DNA from: Pseudomonadota bacterium | GTDB taxonomy: Bacteria > Pseudomonadota > Gammaproteobacteria > Burkholderiales > UBA9220 | Reading direction: 5' to 3' | Assembly (NCBI GenBank): GCA_021845865.1 | Contig: JAJZVC010000017.1 | Coordinates: 1 to 54,962, forward strand | Length of the DNA stretch: 54,962 nt | Part shown: positions 33,671 to 42,013 of the stretch, one piece after another | Layout of the letters: each line of letters opens with the position of its first letter | How positions within the stretch are numbered: position 1 is the first letter of the stretch | Translations under genes and position numbers: made by a program | The notes under the pieces: generated by a model | Databases searched by the model: none | Told to the model about the DNA's origin: nothing | What the model saw: only the letters and a program-made list of their open reading frames with translations

Positions 33671-34963
33671 TTACTCGGTTTCCACCCGGTTGCGCCCGCC
33701 GCGCTTGGCGCGGTAGAGGGCGTCGTCCACCCGCTTGGTGAGGCTGCGCGGGGTGTCGTCTTCGCGGAAGGGCGTAACCCCCAGGCTGATGGTGAGGCGG
33801 CCGACGACGGGAAAGACGGTGTCCTCCACCAGGGCCCTGAGCTTGGAGGCCATCTGCTGGGCGCTTTCCAAGGGAATGTTGGGGGCCAGGATCATGAATT
33901 CCTCGCCGCCCCAGCGGGCGAAAATGTCGTGCTCGCGGATGTTCTTGGCGATCAGCTGGGCCAGGTTGACCAGTACCAGGTCACCGACCTGGTGGCCGTG
34001 GGTGTCGTTGACCTGCTTGAAGTAGTCGATGTCGAACATGATCAGGGACAGCGGGGAGCCGTAGCGTTTGGCCCGGTCGATCTCCAGGTTCAGGCTGTCG
34101 TCGAATTTTTCCCGGTTGTAGATGCCCGTTAGGGAATCGGTGGTGGCCTGCTGCTCCAAGGCCGCCTTTTCCCACTCCATGTGGGTGACGTCGGCGAAGG
34201 AGAAGATGTACTTGTTCAATTCGGCAAACTGGATGCAGTTCACCACGAAGGCGCGGGTGCCGCCGGTCTTGGGGTTCCGGAGGTAGATGACGTGCTCCAC
34301 CTCGGGGTGAGCCAGGATGGGCATGCTCCAGGCGGCTCTTGCCTCGCTGACGAAGGGGCTGCCGTCCACCTGGGTGATGAAGCCGTCCACGCTGGAGCCG
34401 GATTCCTTCATCGCTTCCAGGGAGGCGAAGCCGAGGAAGGCGAGGAAGGTCTGGTTGATGTATTCCAGCTCCCGGTTGTGGTCGAGGATGGCGACGAAAT
34501 TCGGGTTCACGTCCAGGATGTAGTTGATGAAGGCGTTGCGGGACTGGAGTTCCCGGCGCTGCTGCAGGGTCTGGGCGCTTTTCAGGACGGCCTTCTGCAA
34601 CTGATGGGTGTCCACCGGCTTCAGGACGTATTTGTCGACGCCGATGTCGATGGCGCGGATGAAGTAATCCTGTTCGTTGAAGGCGGTGGTGACGATGATG
34701 GGCGTGTCCTCGCTGACGGCCTTGATGGCCTCGGCCATTTTCAGGCCATCCATGACCGGCATCAGGATGTCGGTGATGACGATGTCGGGCTGGTGCTGGT
34801 GGAAGGCGTCCAGCCCTTCCTGGCCGTTCTCCGCGACGAGGAGGGTGCCCACCCGCCGCTGCAGGAATTGGGTCAGTTGGCCGCGAATGTCCGGGTTGTC
34901 CTCAACGTAAAGAACGGAGAGGGATTTCAGCAGGGCGTGGTCGTTCGACAAATGCGCGTCCAT
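33671..34963 (-). CDS. Diguanylate cyclase: REC-PAS-GGDEF
   Basis: A 430-aa cytoplasmic protein. A receiver domain (about 14-130; VLYVEDNPD, IVITDILMP, KYVLKPVD) is followed by a PAS-like region (about 150-260) and a GGDEF domain (about 265-428). The active site is ARWGGEEF, and an RxxD inhibitory site (REHD) stands five residues before it, so product inhibition by cyclic di-GMP is expected. It follows the REC-phosphatase gene by 16 bases and is probably switched by the CHASE kinase upstream. Confidence 0.92.
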   Translation of the reverse strand: MDAHLSNDHALLKSLSVLYVEDNPDIRGQLTQFLQRRVGTLLVAENGQEGLDAFHQHQPDIVITDILMPVMDGLKMAEAIKAVSEDTPIIVTTAFNEQDYFIRAIDIGVDKYVLKPVDTHQLQKAVLKSAQTLQQRRELQSRNAFINYILDVNPNFVAILDHNRELEYINQTFLAFLGFASLEAMKESGSSVDGFITQVDGSPFVSEARAAWSMPILAHPEVEHVIYLRNPKTGGTRAFVVNCIQFAELNKYIFSFADVTHMEWEKAALEQQATTDSLTGIYNREKFDDSLNLEIDRAKRYGSPLSLIMFDIDYFKQVNDTHGHQVGDLVLVNLAQLIAKNIREHDIFARWGGEEFMILAPNIPLESAQQMASKLRALVEDTVFPVVGRLTISLGVTPFREDDTPRSLTKRVDDALYRAKRGGRNRVETE

Positions 34964-34979
34964 GGCGGGGAGCGGTCTT

Positions 34980-36146
34980 CTAAGAGGAAAAGGGCGGGCT
35001 GGCGATAGTGTCCCGGCACTCGATGGCGATGAGGGAAATGTCGTCGTGGGCCGGTTTGTCTCCCAAATGGGCTTTCACTGATTCTAGCACGCTCTCGAAC
35101 AGGGTAGGCGCCTTCCGGGCGCCTAGCGCCTGGGTCAGGCGTTCCTGGCCGAACATTTCGCCGGCGGCGTTTTCCGCCTCGAGCAGGCCGTCGGAATACA
35201 ACAGCAAATGCCCTGGCGTTTGCCAGTGGTAGACCGTGGTCCGGGCGTCGAAAGCATCGGACTCCAGGATGCCGAGCGGCGGATGGCCAGAGGGGAAGGC
35301 ATGGAGGGTTTCCCCCGCGCCGCTGACGAAGAGCATGGCGGGATTGCCGCCATTCCAGGCTTCCACGGTGTGGTTGAGGGTATCGACGCGAACCAGGGAG
35401 GTGGCCACGAACCGGTCGGGGGGAATCTGATCCTTCAGCACGCTGTTCATTTCGGCCACGATGCTCGAAAGCGTGAAGCCCCTTTCCACCATCTTGTAAA
35501 AAACCCGCACCAGGGGCAGGAGGTTGATGGCGGCGGGGAGGCCATGGCCGGTGGCGTCGGCCAGCAGGGTGAAGAGGGAGCCGTCGGCGGCCCGGGCCGC
35601 GCCCACCAGGTCGCCGGAGAAACGGGTCGCCGGCTGAACCCGGTAACGCAAGCCGGGATCCTTCAGGCCCTCGGCCAGCATCATGCGCCGCATCAGGTGC
35701 AGGGTGATCTTGAGCTCTTCCTCGGCCTTTTCGTGGAACTGCTGCAGTTCCCGCCGCTCCAGCATGATTTGGCCGGAGCGGGCGACCGCGTCCAGCAGTT
35801 GCTCGGCGATTATCGGTTTGGCGAGATAGCGGTCGATGCCGATCTCGATGGCCTGGAGGAAATAGGTCTGGTCGTTGAAGGCGGTGGTGACGATCACCGG
35901 CGTGTCCCGGTCCAGCTCCTTGATGGACCGGGACATTTGCAGACCGTCCATGACGGGCATCTGAATATCCGTCACCACCACGTCGGGCCGGTAGCGGGTG
36001 AAAAGGTACAGTCCTTCCTGGCCGTCCGCCGCCAGGTGGAGTTTTCCGACCCAGCGGGTGAGAATCTGGGCCACCATGGTCCGGGTCATGTCGTCGTCCT
36101 CCACGTAGAGGACGGCGAGGGATTTGAGGCACTCTTGGCGGTTCAT
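34980..36146 (-). CDS. Response regulator with PP2C/SpoIIE phosphatase output
   Basis: A 388-aa protein with an N-terminal receiver domain (about 8-125; VLYVEDDDMTRT, VVVTDIQMP, RYLAKPI), a short coiled linker and a SpoIIE/PP2C-type serine phosphatase domain (about 165-385) with FSGDLVGAARAADGS, LADATGHGLPAAI, LLYSDGLLEA and DDISLIAIE, which hold the metal aspartates. Such proteins often control an anti-anti-sigma partner switch; no such partner is adjacent. It overlaps the kinase gene by 4 bases. Confidence 0.92.
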   Translation of the reverse strand: MNRQECLKSLAVLYVEDDDMTRTMVAQILTRWVGKLHLAADGQEGLYLFTRYRPDVVVTDIQMPVMDGLQMSRSIKELDRDTPVIVTTAFNDQTYFLQAIEIGIDRYLAKPIIAEQLLDAVARSGQIMLERRELQQFHEKAEEELKITLHLMRRMMLAEGLKDPGLRYRVQPATRFSGDLVGAARAADGSLFTLLADATGHGLPAAINLLPLVRVFYKMVERGFTLSSIVAEMNSVLKDQIPPDRFVATSLVRVDTLNHTVEAWNGGNPAMLFVSGAGETLHAFPSGHPPLGILESDAFDARTTVYHWQTPGHLLLYSDGLLEAENAAGEMFGQERLTQALGARKAPTLFESVLESVKAHLGDKPAHDDISLIAIECRDTIASPPFSS

Positions 36147-39100
36147 GGCGTTTGCGCTTCGTCGGCGGCCAGGGGGGCGATGAGGGTGAATTTTGCGCCC
36201 TCGCCGGTGTTTTGCACCAGTATTTTTCCATCCAGGTTTTTCTCGACGATCATTTTCGTCATGTACAGTCCTATCCCGGTTCCCTTTTCACGGGTGGTGA
36301 AGTAGGGGTCGAAAATCTTGTCCACGGCTTCCGGCGCAATGCCTCCGGCGTTGTCTTCGATGGTAAGCCGCACCTCCCCGGCTGTCGTGGTCAGGTGGAT
36401 GGCCACGCGGCCGTTGGCGACCTGCCGCTCCTTCAGGATGTCTTTCGCGTTGGACAGGATGTTGAGCAGGGCCTGGGAATACTGATGGGAAAAACCGAGG
36501 ATTTTTCCATCCTGCTCGATGCGCGTGATCACCTCGATCTGGTTGTTGCTGAAGGCGGATTCGACCAGGGCCAGGGTTTCCTTGAGGGCGTCGGCGGCGC
36601 TGAAGCAGGTTTTCTGGCGGTCCGGGCGGAAGAAATCGCGAAAATCGTCGATGGTGGTGGACATGTGGTTGATGATGCGCCGCCCCTCCTCCACTTCCCG
36701 GTCGAGATAGGCGCCGTCCAGTTCGCCGTATTGCCAGGCGTCGCGGAGGTTGGCGAGCAGCAGGGCGAGGGCGTTGAGGGGCTGGCGCCACTGGTGGGCG
36801 ATGTTGTGGATCATTTCCCCCATGGCCGCCAAGCGCGATTGCTGGATGAGGAGGTGGTCCTTGTCCCGGTTGCGGCTCACTTCGTCCCGCACCCGATGTT
36901 CAAGGGTTTCGTTGAGGGCCTTCAGGCTGTCTTCTGCCGCCTTGCGCGGCGTGATGTCCTCTATCGTCCAGATGGAGCCCAGCTCGGGTTTGCGGCGGTC
37001 GATCAGATTGCCGGTGAGTTCGCCCCAGAACTGGGAGCCGTCCTTACGCCGCAACAGGTACTCATGGTGGAAGATCTGGCCGGCCTCCATCCGAGGGTAG
37101 GCATTGGCGCCCACCTCCTCGAAAGACTTGTTCTGGGCGTAGATCAGCGCGGAGGCCTTCCCGGCGAGCTCGGCCTGGGTGTAGCCGAACAGTTCTTCCA
37201 TGCGGCGGTTCGCCCAGACGAAACGGCGGTCCTGCAACAGGGCGATGCCCACCGTGACGCCCCCCAGGATGGCGCGCTGCTCGGCGAGGGTGTGCTCCAA
37301 TTGCTGGCGCACCGCCAGGCGCTCGCTGGTGTCCTGGAAGGCGATCAGCACGCCCTCCACCCGGCCGCTGCGCACGAGAGGGGCGGTGGAAACGGAAACC
37401 GGGAGAGGCGAGCCGTCCTTGCGCCAGAACAATTCCTCCAGCTGCCGGTGCGTCTTGCCCTGGCGCAGGGTGGCGAGGAAAGGACAGTTTTCCTTGGGGT
37501 AGGGGGCGCCGTCGGCCTGGTGGCGGTGGAACAGTTCGTGGGCGTCGGTCCCTTCCAGTTCCTTTTGGCTCCAGCCCAGCAGCCGGTGTGCTTCCGGGTT
37601 GCTGAAGGTGACGCGCCCTTCCATGTCCAGCACGAAGAGGCCCTCGGCGAGGGTCGCGGTGATTTCCCGCAGGCGGGTTTCGCTTTCCCGCAGGGCCTGT
37701 TCGGCGCGCTTGCGCTGGGTGATGTCGTGGACGATGGAATGGAGCAGGGTGCGGCCGCCGAAATCCACCGGGCCGCTGTAGACCTCCACGTCGCGAATCT
37801 CCCCGCTGGCGAGGCGATGGCGAAACTGGAAGTAGAGACGCTTTTCTTCCCGGGCCAGGGCCATTTCCCTTTGTATCTCCTCGGCGGAGAGGATGTTGAT
37901 GTCGCCGATGCGCATGGCCTTCAGGCGTTCGAGGGGGTGGCCGTAGAACTCGACGGCGGCGGGGTTGGCGTCGACGATGGCGCCGTCAGCGGGGTCGATC
38001 AGCAGCTTGACCGAGTGGTTTTTTTCGAACATCTGGCGGTAGCGGGTCTCGCTGTCCCGCAGGGCCTGGGTCATTTGCCGGGCGATGGCGACGGCGCGCT
38101 CCCGGTTGGTGGCGAGGGACCAGGCGATGGCGAAGAGCAGCAGGCTGACCAGAATCCCGCCGCCGCCAACGAGATAGGGAGTGTGGAGTTCGTCCTGGTC
38201 CAGGAGGGGCGTCAGCGGACGGATGCGGATCGTCCAGTGGTGGCCGTGGAGATCGAAGGCGGAACGGGAGATGGGGTACCCCTCCTCGTATTTTCCCCCA
38301 CACAGGTCGTTGTCGAACAAGAGGGCTTCGGGGCTGACGGTGTCGCCGTCGTAGATGTGAATATCGAAGCGGGTCAGCTTGTCGCGCAGAATGCCCCGCA
38401 TCAGGTCGCCCATGCGGAACGGCGCGTAGACGTAGCCCAGCAGCGCGTCGCGGCGTTCCGCAACCGTGGCGTGGGGTTTCCCCTTGGCGTAGAGGGGCAG
38501 GTACATGAGGAAACCGGCCTGCTTGTCCTTCTCGGTTTCCTGCACCAGCCAGACCTTGCCGCTTAGGGCGGCCTCCCCCGTGTCCCGGGCGCGTTCCATG
38601 GCCTGGCGGCGCACCGGCTCGGAGAACATGTCATAGCCGAAGGCGCGCTGGTTGCGCCAGTCGAAGGGCTCCAGGTAGACGATGGAGGTGTGGATGGGGC
38701 GCTCTCCGGCAGGCCGGACGGCGTAGCGGGGAAAGCCTTCGGCGCGGATGGCGCGGAGGTGGGCGGGCATGTCGCCGGGGCGGATGAGCTGGGAAAAGCC
38801 CATCCCCTGGATGCCAGGGAAGTCCGTGCTGAGCTGCAGGCTGGCGACGTAGTTGCGCCACTCGGCGCGGGTGACATCGCGGGAGGAGTCGAAAAGCCCG
38901 ATGCCGCCGCGGAGGACGGCTTCGTAGGCGGTCATGCGCTGGGAGAGGGCGGCGATGATGTCCCGGGCCTCGGCGTCGAAGCGCTCCTGGCGGGTGTGTT
39001 CGACGGCGACGCGGCTGTAATGCCAGCCGGCCAGCGTGACGGCCAGTGAAACGAGAAGCACGGCGCCAGCCGCCAGCTTGCCCAGGTTGGCGTGCCAGCG

Positions 39101-39157
39101 CGGGGTGCCGATATCCTCCGCCGAAACGGTTTCCTTAGGTTCGATCTGCTTCACCAA
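36143..39157 (-). CDS. CHASE-PAS hybrid-free sensor histidine kinase
   Basis: A 1004-aa membrane kinase. One helix near the N-terminus (about 28-46) leads to a periplasmic CHASE domain (about 70-310; ERPIHTSIVYLEPFDWRNQR), a second helix (about 328-350), three PAS domains (about 370-490, 495-620, 630-745) and a kinase core with the phospho-acceptor in HNIAHQWRQPLNAL and a GHKL domain (NILSNAKDIL, EDNAGGI, KGTGIGLYMTK). The absence of its own receiver fits phosphotransfer to the two receiver proteins encoded downstream. The ligand is unknown. Confidence 0.92.
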   Translation of the reverse strand: MVKQIEPKETVSAEDIGTPRWHANLGKLAAGAVLLVSLAVTLAGWHYSRVAVEHTRQERFDAEARDIIAALSQRMTAYEAVLRGGIGLFDSSRDVTRAEWRNYVASLQLSTDFPGIQGMGFSQLIRPGDMPAHLRAIRAEGFPRYAVRPAGERPIHTSIVYLEPFDWRNQRAFGYDMFSEPVRRQAMERARDTGEAALSGKVWLVQETEKDKQAGFLMYLPLYAKGKPHATVAERRDALLGYVYAPFRMGDLMRGILRDKLTRFDIHIYDGDTVSPEALLFDNDLCGGKYEEGYPISRSAFDLHGHHWTIRIRPLTPLLDQDELHTPYLVGGGGILVSLLLFAIAWSLATNRERAVAIARQMTQALRDSETRYRQMFEKNHSVKLLIDPADGAIVDANPAAVEFYGHPLERLKAMRIGDINILSAEEIQREMALAREEKRLYFQFRHRLASGEIRDVEVYSGPVDFGGRTLLHSIVHDITQRKRAEQALRESETRLREITATLAEGLFVLDMEGRVTFSNPEAHRLLGWSQKELEGTDAHELFHRHQADGAPYPKENCPFLATLRQGKTHRQLEELFWRKDGSPLPVSVSTAPLVRSGRVEGVLIAFQDTSERLAVRQQLEHTLAEQRAILGGVTVGIALLQDRRFVWANRRMEELFGYTQAELAGKASALIYAQNKSFEEVGANAYPRMEAGQIFHHEYLLRRKDGSQFWGELTGNLIDRRKPELGSIWTIEDITPRKAAEDSLKALNETLEHRVRDEVSRNRDKDHLLIQQSRLAAMGEMIHNIAHQWRQPLNALALLLANLRDAWQYGELDGAYLDREVEEGRRIINHMSTTIDDFRDFFRPDRQKTCFSAADALKETLALVESAFSNNQIEVITRIEQDGKILGFSHQYSQALLNILSNAKDILKERQVANGRVAIHLTTTAGEVRLTIEDNAGGIAPEAVDKIFDPYFTTREKGTGIGLYMTKMIVEKNLDGKILVQNTGEGAKFTLIAPLAADEAQTP

Positions 39158-39211
39158 GGCCCCTCTTGTCCGAGGCGCTTCGCGGAGGCGGCTGGCGCGG
39201 TTTTCCGTTCC

Positions 39212-39787
39212 TTATTCCCCGGCCTCGTTGGCCGGAGGGAAAAGCTCGGTGATGGCTTTTTTCAGGGTCTTGACCATTTCAGGCACTTCGATGTCCATGA
39301 TCTGGTCGACGATCCAGCTCTTGTCCTGCTGCGGCAGCCGATCCATGATGCGCAGGCCGAGATAGCGGACGAAAGCGAAATCCGGCCCGTCTTCAGTATA
39401 TCCGAAAGTGGCGTAGTCATCGGCCCGCTCGTTGAGGCGGGCAATGAACTGGCCCTTGTAGTCGGCCGTGGCGTCCACGCCGGGGACGTCGAGCACGTTG
39501 TCATGGAGGATTTCTCCCAGGCGGTTGGCCAGGGCGGTGACGAAGGCGGTCCGCTGTTCGAGGGAGAATTTCTCGTGGGCCATGCGGTCGGCGAGCTGGA
39601 TCAGGAAGTAGAGGATTTCCGCGATGATGGCGTAGCCCTGGGCCGGGTCGGTGATGCGGTAGTCTTCCTTGCGCAGGTTGCCGATGGTTGCCGAGGCCAG
39701 GCGCCAGCAGATCAGCGCCACCACGCTGGCGGACTGGGTGTTGTCGCCGGTGTGGGCGGTGTTGTGCCATTGGGTCTTTATTCGCAT
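39212..39787 (-). CDS. Unknown 191-aa protein coupled to sulfurtransferase
   Basis: I do not recognise the family. The protein is soluble, has no signal peptide, and is mostly helical with alternating acidic and hydrophobic segments (GYAIIAEILYFLIQLADRM, VRYLGLRIMDRL). The ATG at 39787 lies 10 bases inside the 3' end of the sulfurtransferase gene, so the two are co-translated. Its position near the dsr locus suggests a link with sulfur metabolism, but nothing in the sequence shows a catalytic site. The longer frame to 40333 is rejected because it runs antisense-like through the sulfurtransferase in another frame. Confidence 0.7.
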   Translation of the reverse strand: MRIKTQWHNTAHTGDNTQSASVVALICWRLASATIGNLRKEDYRITDPAQGYAIIAEILYFLIQLADRMAHEKFSLEQRTAFVTALANRLGEILHDNVLDVPGVDATADYKGQFIARLNERADDYATFGYTEDGPDFAFVRYLGLRIMDRLPQQDKSWIVDQIMDIEVPEMVKTLKKAITELFPPANEAGE

Positions 39788-40647
39788 AGCAGCCCCGTTT
39801 CGCCGGTTTCGACGGGCCGGGAGGGGTCGGTGATCCACTCGCTCCAGGAGCCTGGGTAGAGCAGGGAGCCGGACAGGCCGGCATGCTCCATGGCCAGGAT
39901 GTTGTGGCAGGCGGTGACGCCGGAGCCGCAGCTGTGGATGACGCGGCTGGGGGGGACGTCGCCGAGGATGTTGAGATAGGTTTCGCGCAGTTCCTCGGCG
40001 GGCAGGTAGGTGCCGCCCAGGTCGAGATTTTCCTCGAAGGGCCAGTTGAACGTGCCGGGGATGTGGCCGGCCACCGGGTCCAGGGGCTCCACGTCGCCGG
40101 TGAAGCGCATCTCGGGCCGGGCGTCGAGCACCTTCCATTGGCTGTCCCGGCGGGCGGCGTCCACCTGGGAAGCGTCGGCCCACAGGGCGCGATGGGGCGT
40201 GGCGTGGAAGATGGCGGGGCGGATTTCCGGCAGGGCATCGGTCACCGGGCGCTGCTCCTTGTTGTGCCACTTCGGGTAGCCCCCGTCCAGCAACGCGACC
40301 TTCTCGTGGCCGAGCCAGCGCAGCAGCCACCACAGGCGCACCGCCATGGCGCCGAAACTGTCGTCGTACGCCACCACCTGGCTATCGGCGCCGACGCCCC
40401 AGCGGCCCAGTTTTTCCGCCAGGATGTTGGGGTCGGGCAGGGGGTGGCGGCCGGTGGTGTTGGTGACCGGCGCGGACAGGTCCTCGTCCAGGTGGGCGTA
40501 GCGGGCCCCGGGGATATGGCCGTGGGCGTACGCGCGGCGGCCGGCCTCAGGGTCGGTGAGGGTGGTGCGGCAATCGAACACGATCCACTCCGGATCGTCC
40601 AGATGGGCCGCGAGTTCGGAGGTGCTGACGAGAGTAGTGAATTTCAT
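39778..40647 (-). CDS. sseA: Two-domain sulfurtransferase, 3-mercaptopyruvate type
   Basis: A 289-aa protein made of two rhodanese domains (about 5-130 and 155-280). Only the C-terminal domain has the active Cys, in SCGSGVTACH (about 236). The CGSGVT loop is the form found in 3-mercaptopyruvate sulfurtransferases, whereas thiosulfate sulfurtransferases carry CRKGVT. Near dsr it may deliver sulfane sulfur to carriers such as DsrEFH, an inference from location. The ATG at 40647 is chosen over a longer frame that would run through the terminator at 40658-40692. Confidence 0.9.
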   Translation of the reverse strand: MKFTTLVSTSELAAHLDDPEWIVFDCRTTLTDPEAGRRAYAHGHIPGARYAHLDEDLSAPVTNTTGRHPLPDPNILAEKLGRWGVGADSQVVAYDDSFGAMAVRLWWLLRWLGHEKVALLDGGYPKWHNKEQRPVTDALPEIRPAIFHATPHRALWADASQVDAARRDSQWKVLDARPEMRFTGDVEPLDPVAGHIPGTFNWPFEENLDLGGTYLPAEELRETYLNILGDVPPSRVIHSCGSGVTACHNILAMEHAGLSGSLLYPGSWSEWITDPSRPVETGETGLLCE

Positions 40648-40657
40648 GGCCGTCCAG

Positions 40658-40692
40658 AAAAGGAAAAAGCCGGAAACCTGGCGGTTTCCGGC
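40658..40692 (-). terminator. Strong intrinsic terminator after the DsrC-like gene
   Basis: On the minus strand GCCGGAAACC pairs perfectly with GGTTTCCGGC (10 bp) around a 4-base loop and is followed by TTTTTCCTTTT. It lies 20 bases downstream of the stop codon at 40713 and before the sulfurtransferase start. It closes the three-gene unit 41980-40713 and separates it from the sulfurtransferase pair. Confidence 0.88.
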
Positions 40693-40712
40693 CGTGGTGG
40701 GCAGGGAGCCGG

Positions 40713-41045
40713 TTAGTAGCCGCCCTTGCCGAAGGGCTTGGGCAGGCCGGCGATCTTGGCGGACTGACGGTTGGGCTGCATCGGGAACAGGGTGTAGAGA
40801 TGCTTTTTCCAGTCGGTGCCGGGGTGCTCTTCGTCGAAGTCCTTGCACATGTTGCGGAAGTTGGGGGTCTGGCCGTCTTCCTTGTACTTCTCGCGCATGT
40901 AGTTGATTACCAGCCAGTGTTCATCGGTGAGCTTGAGGCCTTCGGCTTCGGCGATCACCGGCGGCACGTCGTCACTGTAGTTGGCGTCGACCAGGAAACC
41001 TTCTTCGTCCACTTCCAGCTCTTCACCGTTAACAACATAACCCAT
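40713..41045 (-). CDS. DsrC/TusE-family paralogue lacking both redox cysteines (RspA-like)
   Basis: This 110-aa protein is recognisably a DsrC homologue (EEGFLVDANY, LTDEHWLVINYMREKY, SAKIAGLPKPFG). In DsrC the C-terminal arm carries CKIAGLPKPTGC; here the first Cys is Ala and the last Cys region reads FGKGGY. The only remaining Cys is internal (NMCKDF). It therefore cannot form the trisulfide or disulfide of DsrC. DsrC homologues without these cysteines have been called RspA and suspected to be regulatory. AGGAGG precedes the ATG; the gene is third in a unit with the Cas6-like protein. Confidence 0.88.
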   Translation of the reverse strand: MGYVVNGEELEVDEEGFLVDANYSDDVPPVIAEAEGLKLTDEHWLVINYMREKYKEDGQTPNFRNMCKDFDEEHPGTDWKKHLYTLFPMQPNRQSAKIAGLPKPFGKGGY

Positions 41046-41081
41046 GGTATTTCCTCCTTGCTAATTGCCAGTTGATTACTC

Positions 41082-41105
41082 GGCCAATGGCGGAAACCGC
41101 CGGCC
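41082..41105 (-). other. GC-rich hairpin between Cas6-like and DsrC-like genes
   Basis: GGCGG AAA CCGCC forms a 5-bp stem with a 3-base loop, flanked by a further GGCC pair (41082-41085 and 41102-41105). It lies in the 72-base gap between the two genes. There is no U-tract, so it is not a terminator; it could mark an RNA processing site. Confidence 0.35.
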
Positions 41106-41117
41106 ACTCTTTGAAAA

Positions 41118-41759
41118 CTACCCCCCGACGGGGGCGAAGGATTTATGGGGCACGAAAAGCCCGCACCCCAGTTCCCGATACAGTCCCAGCCCCGTTTCCT
41201 GCAGGGAGATGGACTGCTCATCGGTCAAATTGTACAACGCCAGGCTGTAGGTTGTGACCTTGCCGCCGGCGCTGTTGAGTACGTGAGCCTTGCCGCACAC
41301 CATGCGGCAAGGGATGTTGCGCGTTTTCAGCGCTTCCTGGATGTCGGCGGCGAAGTCGGCTTCCGCCTCGTGCCCGGTGGTCACGTAGTAGGCGTGGATG
41401 GCGCCGTAGGGCATGAGTTCCTTTTCCTTCGGCTGGCCAACGGTGACGGCGTGGCCGCCCAGGTCCAGGGTGGCGCCGATTAGGCCGTGCAGGCTTTCGG
41501 CCTCCTCGCGCTTGACGCGGAGGGTCAGGTTGGCGCGCCGGGACAGGATAATGGTGTCGTTCTCCGTCACGGAGCCGCGGATGGGATGGACGCCGATATC
41601 CGTCCTGCCGGCGAACCGGGGCAGGATGCGAACGATCTCCGCCCACAGCAGGTGGCCGTGGTCGAAGGGAATCTCGCGCCCGTCGAGGTGGAAAACCACG
41701 TCCACCGATGCGGCGACGACGGGGGTGTCGTCCGAGGCTGGCCAGTATTCTTGCGTCAT
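41118..41759 (-). CDS. Cas6/Cmx6-like RAMP protein without a CRISPR array
   Basis: A 213-aa protein. Its N-terminal half reads like the Cas6/Cmx6 (type I-MYXAN) family: VDVVFHLDGREIPFDHGHLL, then IGVHPIRG, TLRVKREEAESLHGLIG and LDLGGHAVTVG. The C-terminus has the glycine-rich loop typical of Cas6 RAMP folds, GLGLYRELGCGLFVPHKS (about 190-207). A His in DHGHLL is a possible catalytic residue. Cas6 enzymes cut CRISPR RNA hairpins, but no array or other cas gene is in this window. The gene overlaps the 74-aa ORF by 4 bases and is followed by the DsrC-like gene. A role on a non-CRISPR RNA is inferred. The start at 41759 is preferred to an upstream frame to 42062. Confidence 0.65.
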   Translation of the reverse strand: MTQEYWPASDDTPVVAASVDVVFHLDGREIPFDHGHLLWAEIVRILPRFAGRTDIGVHPIRGSVTENDTIILSRRANLTLRVKREEAESLHGLIGATLDLGGHAVTVGQPKEKELMPYGAIHAYYVTTGHEAEADFAADIQEALKTRNIPCRMVCGKAHVLNSAGGKVTTYSLALYNLTDEQSISLQETGLGLYRELGCGLFVPHKSFAPVGG

Positions 41760-41980
41760 TCGGCGGGTCCGAGGTCTTTCTGCTGCTTCGCCCAGTCCAG
41801 CATGGCGATGGCCCAGCGTTCGGCGGTCTGCTTGTCGATGTCGAAAATGGTGAAGCGCTTGCCCTCCCGGATGCGCAGGCGCAGGGAGGTGAAGCCGGCC
41901 TCGTGGTCGACGCTTTGCAGTTCGATGTCCTGGCCGCCGAAGGGGCCGGTGAATTTGTCCAGCGTGTTTGCCTGATCCAT
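41756..41980 (-). CDS. Small conserved-looking protein (74 aa), first gene of the Cas6-like unit
   Basis: A 74-aa soluble protein with a beta-rich first half (FGGQDIELQSVDHEAGF, SLRLRIREGKRFTIFDID) and one helix (AERWAIAMLDWAKQQ). I do not recognise a named family. The ATG at 41980 has GGGGAGG about 10 bases upstream, and its stop overlaps the Cas6-like start by 4 bases. The regular fold and coupling mark it as a real gene. It could be an accessory subunit of the RAMP protein; this is inferred from context only. Confidence 0.7.
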   Translation of the reverse strand: MDQANTLDKFTGPFGGQDIELQSVDHEAGFTSLRLRIREGKRFTIFDIDKQTAERWAIAMLDWAKQQKDLGPAE

Positions 41981-42013
41981 ATATATAATGCCTCCCCGTC
42001 GTTGCCTCCGAAG

